Below the pieces are notes generated by a model. That model was not told the DNA's origin, made no database searches, and saw only the letters and a program-made list of their open reading frames with translations. Position numbers and translations under genes: made by a program. From NCBI GenBank assembly GCA_944324435.1, contig CALUWH010000002.1, positions 1 through 64,000 of the forward strand: 64,000 bases of DNA, in the 5' to 3' direction. Every line of letters starts with the position of its first letter. Positions within the stretch are counted from its first letter, which is position 1. Source of the DNA: Candidatus Gastranaerophilales bacterium (lineage in GTDB: Bacteria; Cyanobacteriota; Vampirovibrionia; Gastranaerophilales; Gastranaerophilaceae). This document shows, piece after piece, positions 17,152 to 25,620 of this stretch.

Positions 17152-17397
17152 ATGACAGCAACTTATGACGCAATAGAAAGAAATAAAAAACCGGCAGGAG
17201 CATTAGAAATCCCAGAAAACTTCCACTTCTATTATTTAAAAAAACAAGACAGACAAATGAGATTTAACAATGGCGGCGACCCAATCTATGCTATTTTCGA
17301 TAAAATTGACAACAGACCTCTTTCAAAGATTGCAAAAGACTTTGTCAGAGAATTGGCAGATGATTCTATCAGATTTATTTCAACATTAGTAAAATAA
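17152..17397 (+). CDS. Small protein of 81 residues, unknown
   Basis: Starts MTATYDAIERNKKPAG, with GAGAG upstream. It contains an aromatic segment FHFYYLKKQDRQMRF, then a C-terminal amphipathic helix (IAKDFVRELADDSIRFISTL). No signal peptide or membrane segment. It is a single-gene unit bounded by the TACTTTATATATATG box and a strong terminator at 17465, a layout expected of an abundantly expressed small protein. I recognise no family. Confidence 0.7.
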   Translation: MTATYDAIERNKKPAGALEIPENFHFYYLKKQDRQMRFNNGGDPIYAIFDKIDNRPLSKIAKDFVRELADDSIRFISTLVK

Positions 17398-17464
17398 TTT
17401 CTAATTTCTATATTACTACTCTCTTATATTATCTTACATCTTACATCTTACTTACAAGTTTTAC

Positions 17465-17488
17465 TCCCTTTTCGGGAGTTTTTTTTGT
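17465..17488 (+). terminator. Intrinsic terminator of the 17152 gene
   Basis: ACTCCC (17465-17470) pairs with GGGAGT (17476-17481), followed by a run of T. The run reads as U only on the plus strand. Confidence 0.8.
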
Positions 17489-17495
17489 TTGAAAC

Positions 17496-18710
17496 TTAAT
17501 ACCACCACCAGCGGTAACGCGGATAATAATAGTTATAATATCTCATGCGCTGGAGATTATTTTGTTCTTGGATTAGGGCATTTTGCTGCAAGAGTAATTG
17601 AATTTGCGCCTCGCGCTGCGCTTCTTCTTCCCTTCTTGAATGCTCTGCAAGAAGTTCTTTGTCTAGTTTTTCCTGAGTAGTGTTTAAATCACTAAAACAT
17701 GCCGCAAGGTTATTGCCGCTGTATCTTGAAATACAGTCATTTGCAAACTCAAAAAACTCATTCTGACGCCTATCCCAGTAGTCCATATCATTCGGCAAAA
17801 GATTTTTATTCTTTTCTCTGATTTTTTTCCAGTCAGGCTTTTTGCAATAGACAGAAATCTTTTTGTACGCACTGTCAATCTTTGCCTGCTCAAGGGGGGC
17901 AATATAATTATTGATTATGCCGACTACGCCCAAATCACTTTTTTGCGCGTAATAAAGCCGTTTTGCAATATTATAATTCTTTAGTTTCTCGGCATTGTTA
18001 CTTGTAACCCTTGCGAGGTTTACATAATTTTCCGGATTATCAGGTGTTAATCTTATCAGGTTTACTGCCGCCTTGTACGCTTTTGGTGAATTTTTAGTAA
18101 GATTATACACTTTGTATAAAAGTTCCTGAGCAGGCTGATACATTATGCTTTGAGGAGTAATTTTCTCCGCATACAGTGCTGCTGTTTTAAAATCCTGCAT
18201 GTAATAATAATTTTGTGCAATCTGAAATACTGCATCGGGATTTTTATTCAAATACGGCATTAAATATTTATTAGAAGTAAAATAATCGCCGTTTAGAGAG
18301 TACAAAACACCGAGTTTATAGTCTTTTGCAGCTTTAGTAAACAAATTCGTTTTATCTTTTGCTTCGACCTGTTTTGCATAATCAAGCGCCTTTGGATAAT
18401 CCTTTTTTACAATATAGGCATTTGATAATCTTGAAAGGTTGGGGATTAAATCGGGATTAAGTTTTTCGGCCTTTTCGTACTTCCCTTTCTTGATATAATT
18501 CTCGTTCTTAACCAGATTTTTGTAGAGCTTTTCTTCTTCTTTGCCGAGCTTTTTAACCTCTTCTTTTGAGTGTTCTCTAAAGCTAACCTCAAAATTATCG
18601 CTAAATGTGTAATATTTAGCATAATCAGGATGGCTTGCTGCTGCAAAGCTAATTGGCAGGAATAAGAAAAAGATTAATACTGCAAAAAGTCTTTTCATAA
18701 GATTTTCCAT
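17496..18710 (-). CDS. Secreted TPR-like protein with aromatic C-terminus
   Basis: 404 residues. ATG 18710 has GGGG 6 bases upstream; ATG 18698 begins the signal peptide (MKRLFAVLIFFLFLP). The mature region contains helical TPR-like repeats (ALDYAKQVEAKD, LNGDYFTSNKYLMPYL, ETHQ-free variants of the A/B helix pattern), then a Glu/Gln-rich coiled coil (about residues 355-385). The last 15 residues are almost all Tyr, Arg and Trp (NYYYPRYRWWWY). This tail might contact peptidoglycan or membrane, but that is an inference. Last gene of the minus-strand kinase operon, 28 bp after the response regulator. Confidence 0.75.
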   Translation of the reverse strand: MENLMKRLFAVLIFFLFLPISFAAASHPDYAKYYTFSDNFEVSFREHSKEEVKKLGKEEEKLYKNLVKNENYIKKGKYEKAEKLNPDLIPNLSRLSNAYIVKKDYPKALDYAKQVEAKDKTNLFTKAAKDYKLGVLYSLNGDYFTSNKYLMPYLNKNPDAVFQIAQNYYYMQDFKTAALYAEKITPQSIMYQPAQELLYKVYNLTKNSPKAYKAAVNLIRLTPDNPENYVNLARVTSNNAEKLKNYNIAKRLYYAQKSDLGVVGIINNYIAPLEQAKIDSAYKKISVYCKKPDWKKIREKNKNLLPNDMDYWDRRQNEFFEFANDCISRYSGNNLAACFSDLNTTQEKLDKELLAEHSRREEEAQREAQIQLLLQQNALIQEQNNLQRMRYYNYYYPRYRWWWY

Positions 18711-18738
18711 TAGTTACCCCTTTTGAGAAGTTTTAAGA

Positions 18739-19125
18739 TTACTCAGGTAATATTTCCTCGTACGCCGAAAAACACTTTAAGGCCGTCGATTTCGGAATAC
18801 AGCTTACTCCCAGCATTTCTGCCGTATGCCTTATATTGTAAGTTGCAGAAATTATAACAACCTTTGTATTCATATAACGATTATCAGCCTTAATTTGTTC
18901 AACAAGCCACTCGCCTGCCATTTTAGGAGCGTACGTATTTTCCATCTGCAAATCCGTAATAATAACATCAAAAGGCTGATTACGGTTTTCAAGAAGCAAA
19001 TCATACGCTTTTTGCGCACAGTCAGCAGTTGTTATTTCAACTTCTCCATTGTAAAACTCATCTACCGCGTTAGAGTTAAAATCTCGCCATCCTTTTACAT
19101 CATCAACTATTAAAACCTTTTTCAT
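18739..19125 (-). CDS. Single-domain response regulator
   Basis: 128 residues, receiver domain only. The acidic pocket is VDD (8-9), the phosphoacceptor is Asp58 in IITDLQM, a serine switch residue sits in VVIISAT, and the conserved lysine is in CIPKS. No output domain follows, as in CheY- or Spo0F-type proteins. Its neighbours include a histidine kinase (20031-21377), the likely phosphodonor. The start overlaps the AroH stop by 4 bp, so the genes are translationally coupled. Confidence 0.9.
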   Translation of the reverse strand: MKKVLIVDDVKGWRDFNSNAVDEFYNGEVEITTADCAQKAYDLLLENRNQPFDVIITDLQMENTYAPKMAGEWLVEQIKADNRYMNTKVVIISATYNIRHTAEMLGVSCIPKSTALKCFSAYEEILPE

Positions 19126-19472
19126 TTTCTTAAAGCCTCTGCTCCTTCCAGATACACAAATTCAGGCGTAAAAGATTCTCCGCAGTTTATGACTATTAAA
19201 ACCCTTAGGCATTTTGCAAGACTTCCGGGAACATTAAGTTCGTGAAAACACATCATAGGAACCTCTTTCCATTTCAAGTTTACTCTTGCATATTTTGCCG
19301 GAAAATCTGCGTTTAAATCCTCGGTAAGAGTAAAAATTGCATGTGAAATCATATCAACTTCGATATTGTTTCTCTCAACCATTTCTTTAAGAAGTCTTAT
19401 TGTTGCGCTCCCGATTGCTTCTGATGTATTGTCTTCTACTGTAATCGCGCCTCTTATACCTTTTGATATCAT
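19122..19472 (-). CDS. aroH: Chorismate mutase, AroH type
   Basis: 116 residues from ATG 19472, chosen because GGGAGG lies 7 bases upstream and the ATGA overlaps the Nudix stop by 4 bp; the longer frame from 19487 covers the ribosome site. The trimeric AroH fold is recognised by KGIRGAITVEDNT, IFTLTEDLNADFPA and CLRVLIVIN. It converts chorismate to prephenate in phenylalanine/tyrosine synthesis. Residues matching B. subtilis AroH Arg7 (RGAI), Glu/Asp of TEDLN and Arg90 (LRVLI) are present. Its place in a two-component operon is unusual. Confidence 0.9.
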   Translation of the reverse strand: MISKGIRGAITVEDNTSEAIGSATIRLLKEMVERNNIEVDMISHAIFTLTEDLNADFPAKYARVNLKWKEVPMMCFHELNVPGSLAKCLRVLIVINCGESFTPEFVYLEGAEALRK

Positions 19473-20026
19473 TTTATTTCCTCCCATAAGTAGAATAATG
19501 CGGCAAGGGTTGATGCCGTAAGCGCCATGCCGGAAGCTTCCTTTTCCTTCAGCCAGTTTGGAATATCTTTTATATCAACAAGCTCCCTTCCGACAATAAC
19601 TCCGCCATCGCTTACAGGCTCGCTCAAAACCTTATATTCATCAATATATGCAATTGCTATTGTAACAACTTCTGAAACACAGCCCGGGGAGCTTGCGGTC
19701 TTTCTGGTTTTTATATCTATTTTAGAAGCTTTTAGTCCGGCTTCTTCAAGAAGTTCTGCTTGTATAGCCTCTTTTACACTTTCACCCGATCTTTCATCCC
19801 CGACAAGACCTGCAGGCAGTGCAATCGACCGAATTGTAATATCTTCGGCTTTTAAAGGCGGACGTTCTTCTGTTAAAAATAAGACTTTTTCATGATTTAT
19901 AACCGGAAGAATTACAACAACATCTTTTGCATTAGGTCTGTGCGCGTAAACCCAGGGTTTTCCGCTCTTAGATGGCGTACTTTTTAGCTGTAAATATTTA
20001 GTATCGTATAAAATATTATTATTCAT
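19469..20026 (-). CDS. Nudix hydrolase, ADP-ribose pyrophosphatase-like
   Basis: About 185 residues. N-terminal strands with KPWVYAHRPNAKDVVVIL precede a Nudix box: G-x5-E-x7-A-E-L-L-E-E-A-G-L. All positions fit the consensus except that the Arg of REUxEE is Ala (IQAELLEEAG). The glutamates that bind Mg2+ are kept. The family cleaves ADP-ribose and similar nucleoside diphosphates. I chose ATG 20026; a TTG at 20041 overlaps the kinase gene. Whether the Arg-to-Ala change alters activity is unknown. Confidence 0.8.
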   Translation of the reverse strand: MNNNILYDTKYLQLKSTPSKSGKPWVYAHRPNAKDVVVILPVINHEKVLFLTEERPPLKAEDITIRSIALPAGLVGDERSGESVKEAIQAELLEEAGLKASKIDIKTRKTASSPGCVSEVVTIAIAYIDEYKVLSEPVSDGGVIVGRELVDIKDIPNWLKEKEASGMALTASTLAALFYLWEEIK

Positions 20027-20030
20027 ATCC

Positions 20031-21377
20031 TTATTGTCCAAAATATACGTTTCCGTTAACTCCTGCCGGCAGTTTTATACAAAATTCCGTAAACTCGCCT
20101 TTTTTACTTTCGACAGTCAATTCTCCGTCATGAGAATCTACAATTTGTTTTGCAAGGTATAGCCCGAGCCCTGTACCGATTTTTCGGAATTTTTTTGCTG
20201 CAGAATAGTATTTATTAAAAATTTTATCAATTTCGCTTTCCGACAAACCTGCGCCGTAATCCTTAACCTTGATTACAACGTATTGAGGAATTTCACCTAT
20301 TGTAATCTCTATCGGAGAATCCGGTTCTCCATAAGAGATTGCATTCTGGATAAGATTTTTTATAACACGTTTAAGCTGAATTTTATCTGCCCATACCCGG
20401 ATATCGCGCGGCAGTATAAATTCCAGACGGTTATTTGTCTTGAGTGCAATAACTTGCATTTCTTCAATAATTTCTTCTATAAAGCTTTTTAACATAATAT
20501 TTTCTTTGTAAAGCCTTATCTTGCCGTCTCTGACCTTGTATGTTTCAAGAACGATTTGCACCAAATCCAAAAGTTCTTTGTTTGAAACCTGCATATTTTT
20601 TAATGCAATCTTTTGTTTTTCGGATATCGGCCCGAAACTTTCATTTAAGAAAAGCTCCAGCATATTAGTTTCCGCTATTATAGGAACTTTTAAGTCATGA
20701 GTAAGTGTCGCGACAAAATCCTCTTTTAAACTTTCAAGCTCTTTTTGGTCAGTTACATTTTTTATAATCATTATGAATCGTTTCTTTTTATCATCAATTT
20801 TTAATTCCATAGAGCTTGCAATAAAACTGTTTGTTTTTAAGGTATTTATAACAATTTCTTCTCGTGTAAGATTCTCTGCCTTTTTTCTTGGCGGAAGCTG
20901 TATGTAATCAAGGAGCGATGTTCCGATAAGTTTTTTGCCTTCAACATTAAACCAATCACTTATTTTATAAGTCGCTCTCAGAATCTTATACTCATCATCC
21001 ATGACAATTAACCCATCAGACAATGAATCAATAACAGCTTCCAGAAGTTTATTCTGGCGATGGAGTTCTGTCTGGTATTCAATAATCATCTTCTCTCTGT
21101 CATTCAGGGTTTCAATCATTCTGTTGATACTCTCCGCAAGCTCATCAGAGTTTGGCAGATCCATTTTCTCAATCTTTTTGGTTAAGTCGCCGTATCTTAC
21201 CGAATTAACAGCATTTGTAATTACACCAAAGTAATCATTAACCTTTGTCCATTTTTTACCGGCATGCCTTGCTGAAATAAACAGTGCAATAAGCGTTACC
21301 AGTATGAGCAGGTTTAATATATGTATTAAAAATACATTGTTTTCGTCCAGAATAAAACTTATAACTTCCATTAGCAT
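20031..21377 (-). CDS. Membrane sensor histidine kinase
   Basis: 448 residues. One N-terminal membrane helix (HILNLLILVTLIALFI), a HAMP-like linker with NRMIETLND, a coiled coil, a PAS domain (LIVMDDEYKILRAT), then HisKA with His227 in LTHDLKVP. The ATPase domain has NLIQNAISYG, DYGAGLSE and GTGLGLYLA. It autophosphorylates and passes phosphate to a receiver, likely the single-domain regulator three genes downstream. No periplasmic sensing loop is evident, so the signal is probably cytoplasmic through PAS. First gene of a five-gene operon. Confidence 0.9.
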   Translation of the reverse strand: MLMEVISFILDENNVFLIHILNLLILVTLIALFISARHAGKKWTKVNDYFGVITNAVNSVRYGDLTKKIEKMDLPNSDELAESINRMIETLNDREKMIIEYQTELHRQNKLLEAVIDSLSDGLIVMDDEYKILRATYKISDWFNVEGKKLIGTSLLDYIQLPPRKKAENLTREEIVINTLKTNSFIASSMELKIDDKKKRFIMIIKNVTDQKELESLKEDFVATLTHDLKVPIIAETNMLELFLNESFGPISEKQKIALKNMQVSNKELLDLVQIVLETYKVRDGKIRLYKENIMLKSFIEEIIEEMQVIALKTNNRLEFILPRDIRVWADKIQLKRVIKNLIQNAISYGEPDSPIEITIGEIPQYVVIKVKDYGAGLSESEIDKIFNKYYSAAKKFRKIGTGLGLYLAKQIVDSHDGELTVESKKGEFTEFCIKLPAGVNGNVYFGQ

Positions 21378-21438
21378 GCCATGTAGTCCTATTTATTTTT
21401 TTATGGTACAATTATACCAAAAATAGGGAAAGTTTTTA

Positions 21439-22251
21439 ATGAATAAGATTTTGGGAATATATTTGGGAGCTCTATGCTGGCTGTACACTTTACAGGTGTC
21501 GGCAAATGAGAAATTTGATGTTTTACCGGATTTGCCGGATCCTCTGGCATGCGCTGTTCAGCCGGCCCAAGCATCATCTGTCAGTACGACAAACGACGTT
21601 ACCAATACCATAACAACAGTCCAATCAACAGGGCATGAACCAAATCTTATTTCTATAGTATTTTCTTTATTGTTTGTTATTTTGTTAATTTATGTAACAG
21701 GCATTATATATGCAAAACTAAATAAATTAGGCATGACAACTTTAAAACGACAGATTGGTGAGGCAGGACGCTCGCACGTTGCTGTTGTTTCAACAACGAA
21801 TCTCGGAAATAATAAAACCCTGCATGTTGTTGAACTTGACGGTAAAAGAATGCTAATCGGAGCCTCCCCGAATTCTATTCATCTTATAAAAGATTTAGGT
21901 GTCTTTAAGCCGGAAGATATTCAAGAAGGCGAGTATTCAAAAATTGAAATTCCAAATATTTGTATTCCAAAGATTGAAATCCCTAAAATAGAAATCCCAA
22001 GTATAGACTTTTCCAAAATTGTTACAAAATCTCATAAAAAGGATGAAAAATCAGAAGAAAATACAGAAGAGAAAGAAGAAACCCCCGATGAGTTTGTAAT
22101 CTCGGATATTTACGAAGAAGAAAATCCGGATGGAATTATTGATAAGTTGTTTCATACTGCGGCTAATGAAAGTGTAAAAGAGGATAATAAAGATATTGAG
22201 CATAAAGTTGATCCGGACGAGTTTGCTCTTTACAAAAAATATCTGGGTTAG
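21439..22251 (+). CDS. FliO-like membrane protein with extended acidic tail
   Basis: 270 residues. Signal-like N-terminus, a periplasmic Ser/Thr linker, one membrane helix (about residues 73-95, IVFSLLFVILLIYVTG), then a FliO-type cytoplasmic domain: HVVELDGKRMLIGASPNSIHLI. FliO helps assemble the flagellar FliPQR export gate. No other flagellar gene is in the window. The segment after FliO has a repeated P-K-I-E-I pattern (IPKIEIPKIEIPSID), then a long Glu-rich tail. It lies 8 bp before the neuB-like gene, so it may serve something other than flagella. Family assignment is moderate. Confidence 0.65.
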   Translation: MNKILGIYLGALCWLYTLQVSANEKFDVLPDLPDPLACAVQPAQASSVSTTNDVTNTITTVQSTGHEPNLISIVFSLLFVILLIYVTGIIYAKLNKLGMTTLKRQIGEAGRSHVAVVSTTNLGNNKTLHVVELDGKRMLIGASPNSIHLIKDLGVFKPEDIQEGEYSKIEIPNICIPKIEIPKIEIPSIDFSKIVTKSHKKDEKSEENTEEKEETPDEFVISDIYEEENPDGIIDKLFHTAANESVKEDNKDIEHKVDPDEFALYKKYLG

Positions 22252-22259
22252 GAGTTTTG

Positions 22260-23132
22260 ATGGGTAGAAAGTGTGTGAAAATTGCTGATAAAACAGTGGG
22301 AGACGGCTTTCCTTGTTTTATTATCGCAGAAATCGGAATCAACCATAACGGTTCTGTTTCTCTTGCCAAAAAAATGATTGATATTGCGGTAACAACAGGG
22401 TGTGATGCCGTAAAATTCCAGAAAAGAACTGTTGATGTAGTTTATTCCAAAGAAGAGCTTGCAAAAGAACGAAAAAGTGTTTTTGGTAATACTAACGGTG
22501 ATTTGAAACGGGGTCTGGAGTTTGGAAAAGAAGAGTATGAAGAAATTGACAGCTTCTGTAAGGAAAAGGGCATTTTGTGGTTTGCTTCCTGCTGGGATGA
22601 GCAGTCAGTAGATTTTATGGAACAATTTAATACTCCGTGCTATAAAATAGCTTCAGCATCTTTAACGGATGATAATTTATTGAAGCATACCAAAAGTAAA
22701 GGCAAACCTATATTACTTTCTACCGGCATGAGTACAATGGAGCAGATAATACATGCTGTATCAATTTTAGGCGAGAATAATTTGATTCTTTATCATTGTA
22801 CATCAACATATCCGACGAACGCAGATGAGGCAAATCTAAGGGTAATAGAAACTTTGAGAAAAGAGTTTTCCTGCCCAATCGGGTATTCAGGACATGAAAG
22901 GGGTGTAACTCCTTCTGTACTTGCGGTAGCGTTAGGCGCAAATTCTGTAGAGAGACATATTACTGTTGACAGAACAAATTGGGGCTCTGACCAGGCCGCA
23001 AGTTTGGAGATGGCAGGTCTTTACCACTTGGTGCGCGATGTAAGGCAGGTGCCAATGCTTATGGGAGATGGTGTTAAGGTTGTGTACAAAAGTGAATTGC
23101 CGATAATTGATAAGTTAAGAAGAGTAAAATAG
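22260..23132 (+). CDS. NeuB-family sialic-acid-type synthase lacking the SAF domain
   Basis: 290 residues from ATG 22260 (AGGAG 5 bases upstream). NeuB enzymes condense phosphoenolpyruvate with N-acetylmannosamine or a related sugar to make nonulosonic acids. Motifs: IIAEIGINHNGS, DAVKFQKR, KIASASLTD, LLSTGMST and HCTSTYP, and the C-terminal GYSGHERG and SVERHIT. The protein stops at the end of the TIM barrel; the usual C-terminal antifreeze-like (SAF) domain of about 60 residues is absent. The phosphatase gene starts one base after its stop, which fits a route through a 9-phosphate intermediate. Confidence 0.9.
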   Translation: MGRKCVKIADKTVGDGFPCFIIAEIGINHNGSVSLAKKMIDIAVTTGCDAVKFQKRTVDVVYSKEELAKERKSVFGNTNGDLKRGLEFGKEEYEEIDSFCKEKGILWFASCWDEQSVDFMEQFNTPCYKIASASLTDDNLLKHTKSKGKPILLSTGMSTMEQIIHAVSILGENNLILYHCTSTYPTNADEANLRVIETLRKEFSCPIGYSGHERGVTPSVLAVALGANSVERHITVDRTNWGSDQAASLEMAGLYHLVRDVRQVPMLMGDGVKVVYKSELPIIDKLRRVK

Positions 23133-23133
23133 T

Positions 23134-23625
23134 ATGACATTGAGTTTACCCGATACAATAAAATTTGTTATAACTGATTTTGACGGAGTTGTCACTGATA
23201 ACTGTGTTTACATTGGTTCAGACGGTGAGATGACTCGCAGATTAAATTTTAAAGATGTTATGGCGTTTTCGATATTAAGAAAAAACGGGTTCAGAATTGG
23301 GATTATATCGGGAGAGAAAAACTCTGCGATTGAACTTATTGCAAAGAAGTTTAATGTTGAGGAAGTTCATCAGGGAATAAGAATAAAGATTGATGTTTTG
23401 AAATCAATTGTGGAACGATATGGGCTTAAAGAGGACGAATTTGTTTATATCGGAGATGATATCAATGACATTGAGGCTCTTGAGTATACCAAATATGCAA
23501 TAACAGTCCCCGATGCCGTGAAAAAAGTAAAAGAGATAAACGGAATACAGGTAACAACGGCGCGCGGCGGTGAAGGCGCATTTAGAGAAATTGTAGATGT
23601 GCTGATAGGAGCAAAAAACATTTAA
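23134..23625 (+). CDS. KdsC-like HAD phosphatase
   Basis: 163 residues, the small HAD type without a cap domain. Motif I is TDFDGVVTD (nucleophile and acid/base Asp), motif II is the Ser of IIISGEKN-type (GIISGE), and motif III is YIGDDINDIE. KdsC removes the phosphate from KDO-8-phosphate; close relatives act on N-acylneuraminate-9-phosphate. Coupling to the NeuB-like gene (1-bp gap) makes a nonulosonate-9-phosphate the more likely substrate, an inference from position. Length is slightly below KdsC (about 180). Confidence 0.9.
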   Translation: MTLSLPDTIKFVITDFDGVVTDNCVYIGSDGEMTRRLNFKDVMAFSILRKNGFRIGIISGEKNSAIELIAKKFNVEEVHQGIRIKIDVLKSIVERYGLKEDEFVYIGDDINDIEALEYTKYAITVPDAVKKVKEINGIQVTTARGGEGAFREIVDVLIGAKNI

Positions 23626-23735
23626 AAATGGACTCTTTTCAGTAAAGAGCGAATTGAGGATTTCTCCTCCCATTGTTGCAGATAAAACTCTTCATCACTT
23701 AGTCATTAAAAAACGCACCCCTCAGACTTCACTAA

Positions 23736-23772
23736 AAATAACCTGCTTGAAGTTCAGGCAAGCAGGTTATTT
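23736..23772. terminator. Bidirectional terminator between convergent genes
   Basis: A 14-bp perfect stem (23736-23749 with 23759-23772) around a 9-base loop. It has A runs on the left and T runs on the right, so both strands give a U tract. It serves the kdsC-like gene (plus) and the prepilin gene (minus). The 110 bp before it contain a weaker CTCTTT/AAAGAG hairpin only. Confidence 0.85.
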
Positions 23773-23784
23773 TGTCAACTTAAA

Positions 23785-25251
23785 TTATTTTATAAACTCA
23801 CCGCTTCCGCTTCCACCATTCGTCAGCCAGGAATATACGTCACTTTCATATATAGCCCCCCATGTATGTGGATAATATGCATTTTTACTATCATATCTTG
23901 GTTTAATGTCTGCAATTGAAAAATCAAGACCATTAGTATCATATTTACATTGACAACTACCCCTTTCGCAGTGTAAACTGAGAGAATACCAACAGTCATC
24001 ATAGTCACTAGGTAAGGATTTAAATGGATTATACAAAAGAGACATCTTACAATTTCTACTTCCAGGACTATAAGTACAAGTTGCAAAGGGGCTGCTCCAG
24101 GATGATACGGTCGTAGATTTACCTATGCCGCCGGCGCCGGTGCCGCAAAGAGTAGTAGTATCTATCCCCGGTCTATGCCAACATTCATATTCAAAAGTAA
24201 ACCTTTTAATGTTAAACCTAATATTATCGATGTAAAGATAGATTTTTACAGTCTGTGATGCAGGCTCGCTAAGCTCAGCCCATCTTTCGTAGAAGATATC
24301 AGTAAAATCGCTATTTTTCATTGAATCCACAAAGTTAGCACGTGAGTTTGGATAGACAATTGGATTATATAAGCATTGCATATATAATGGTCCGATACCA
24401 CCACCTTGGAACCTACTGCTGCACGGATCAATAACTTCCGGTTCAGGCTCCGGCACATAAACAGGAATGTCCGGTTCCGGATCCGGCTCAGGAGTCGGCG
24501 TTGGTGTTGGAGTAGGATCCGGTGTAGGTGTAGAAGGGGTTTCCTCAACCGGATCATCCTCAAACATTTTATCATCTAAACTTGCTAAAACATTTCCCTC
24601 AACATCAAATTTCTTCTTGAGTAAATTCTTTCTCGTGTTGATATAATGTACACCGACAGGATCGGCAGGTACCAGCCTCCCATCAGCCGCAAGTAAAAAC
24701 TTAAATCGGTCAGGTTGTTTGCAATTCTCCTCACCGTACATACAATTTGAGGATTTCTTAGAAGAATCAACATCTACATATATATCTGTCTGATAAGCTA
24801 TCTTATTGCTTACCGTGTCAATCTCTCTCTTTGTCTGACTTATCCACCATTCCATGCCGTTTGATGTTGTGAAAGATGATTTATCAGGATAAGAAGTTGT
24901 ATTGCAGGAATCTGCACCAAAAGTATGTGCTAACAAATTACAAAGCTTATTATCTCCTGAATATTTTGTATCATCATTAAAAGGTGCCTTTAATGGCTGA
25001 GAGTTATTTACAAGCGGATACCTGCTTACATCAATATCTGTGCTTCCTTCTTTGAGAAGTATTGGAAACAATGAAGTATCTGCAACCATCGATTTAATAT
25101 TATTACCTAATTCATCATACACTTTTAGATAATTAATCTTAGTTTTGTCGGGCATTAATCCGTTTATTGCAGGAAGTATAACTGCTGCAACAACCCCAGC
25201 TATTCCGAGAACTATTAATAGCTCTGCTAAAGTAAATCCGCGTTTTCTCAT
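23785..25251 (-). CDS. Large prepilin-like protein with Pro-Thr linker and Cys-rich C-terminus
   Basis: 488 residues from ATG 25251, chosen because GAGAGGAA lies 7 bases upstream and the prepilin signature MRKRGFTLAELLIVLGIAG begins there; an upstream frame from 25338 runs through the palindrome region. Cleavage after Gly5 with Glu at +5 is canonical for PilD processing. Unlike ordinary pilins (about 150 residues) it has a large globular part. A linker of alternating Pro/Thr/Asp/Glu (about residues 247-285) follows, then a second domain rich in cysteines (CSSRF, CLYNP, CEWH-like ECWHRP, CQCKYD). It is probably a minor pilin or pseudopilin with an adhesive tip domain; that function is inferred. 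Confidence 0.85.
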   Translation of the reverse strand: MRKRGFTLAELLIVLGIAGVVAAVILPAINGLMPDKTKINYLKVYDELGNNIKSMVADTSLFPILLKEGSTDIDVSRYPLVNNSQPLKAPFNDDTKYSGDNKLCNLLAHTFGADSCNTTSYPDKSSFTTSNGMEWWISQTKREIDTVSNKIAYQTDIYVDVDSSKKSSNCMYGEENCKQPDRFKFLLAADGRLVPADPVGVHYINTRKNLLKKKFDVEGNVLASLDDKMFEDDPVEETPSTPTPDPTPTPTPTPEPDPEPDIPVYVPEPEPEVIDPCSSRFQGGGIGPLYMQCLYNPIVYPNSRANFVDSMKNSDFTDIFYERWAELSEPASQTVKIYLYIDNIRFNIKRFTFEYECWHRPGIDTTTLCGTGAGGIGKSTTVSSWSSPFATCTYSPGSRNCKMSLLYNPFKSLPSDYDDCWYSLSLHCERGSCQCKYDTNGLDFSIADIKPRYDSKNAYYPHTWGAIYESDVYSWLTNGGSGSGEFIK

Positions 25252-25291
25252 CAAACTATTCCTCTCTTTCTGTCTTGTATATTTGGCGTTA

Positions 25292-25319
25292 ATGTAACAC
25301 AATACATATTGTGTTACAT
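25292..25319. promoter_or_regulatory. 28-bp palindrome upstream of the prepilin gene
   Basis: Perfect 13-bp arms (ATGTAACACAATA and its complement) around CA. It lies 41-68 bp before the prepilin ATG, in the promoter region, and is probably a dimeric regulator's operator. A near-copy occurs at 25572-25603. Confidence 0.55.
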
Positions 25320-25320
25320 G

Positions 25321-25571
25321 TGCTACGCACGTAGACATTGGGCCGGCTTCTTGGTAAGACTACAAGCCGGTTTCAAAATTCCACGTCCGCCTAAGAATTT
25401 CTGCTACAGGCTTGTACGCGAGGGCTTGGCTGGAAGGTAAGCGCTACAAGAGTTCCAGAAAGCGAAAATTTTGCAAAATTTTGGCAAAAATGAGAAGATT
25501 TTTCGTTTTTTGAAAAAGAGCGCCTCTTCACAAACCCAGTAATATATGCTACCATGAATGTCGAGGCGCGC
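25321..25571. other. Non-coding segment with several hairpins
   Basis: No ORF of note lies between the two GTAAC palindromes. The segment holds CTACG-CA-CGTAG (25323-25334), a hairpin CCGGCTT/AAGCCGG (25343-25370), and GCGCCTC pairing with GAGGCGC across about 30 bases near 25530-25568. GC content is locally higher than in the flanking AT-rich DNA. It may be a structured RNA or the remnant of a small element bounded by the palindromes. I cannot assign it to a known family. Confidence 0.4.
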
Positions 25572-25603
25572 TAATGTAACATAATATGTATTGTGTTACA
25601 TTA
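25572..25603. promoter_or_regulatory. Second GTAAC palindrome
   Basis: 15-bp arms (TAATGTAACATAATA and TATTGTGTTACATTA) around TG, with one mismatch. The core is nearly identical to the palindrome at 25292-25319, 253 bp away. No gene starts directly beside it. Confidence 0.45.
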
Positions 25604-25620
25604 GAGCGGTTTTATGGTTA

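Noticed and set aside
25292-25603. Miniature transposon (MITE) bounded by the two palindromes
   Set aside because: Each end is itself a full palindrome rather than one half of a terminal inverted repeat, and no target-site duplication is visible. They look more like operators.
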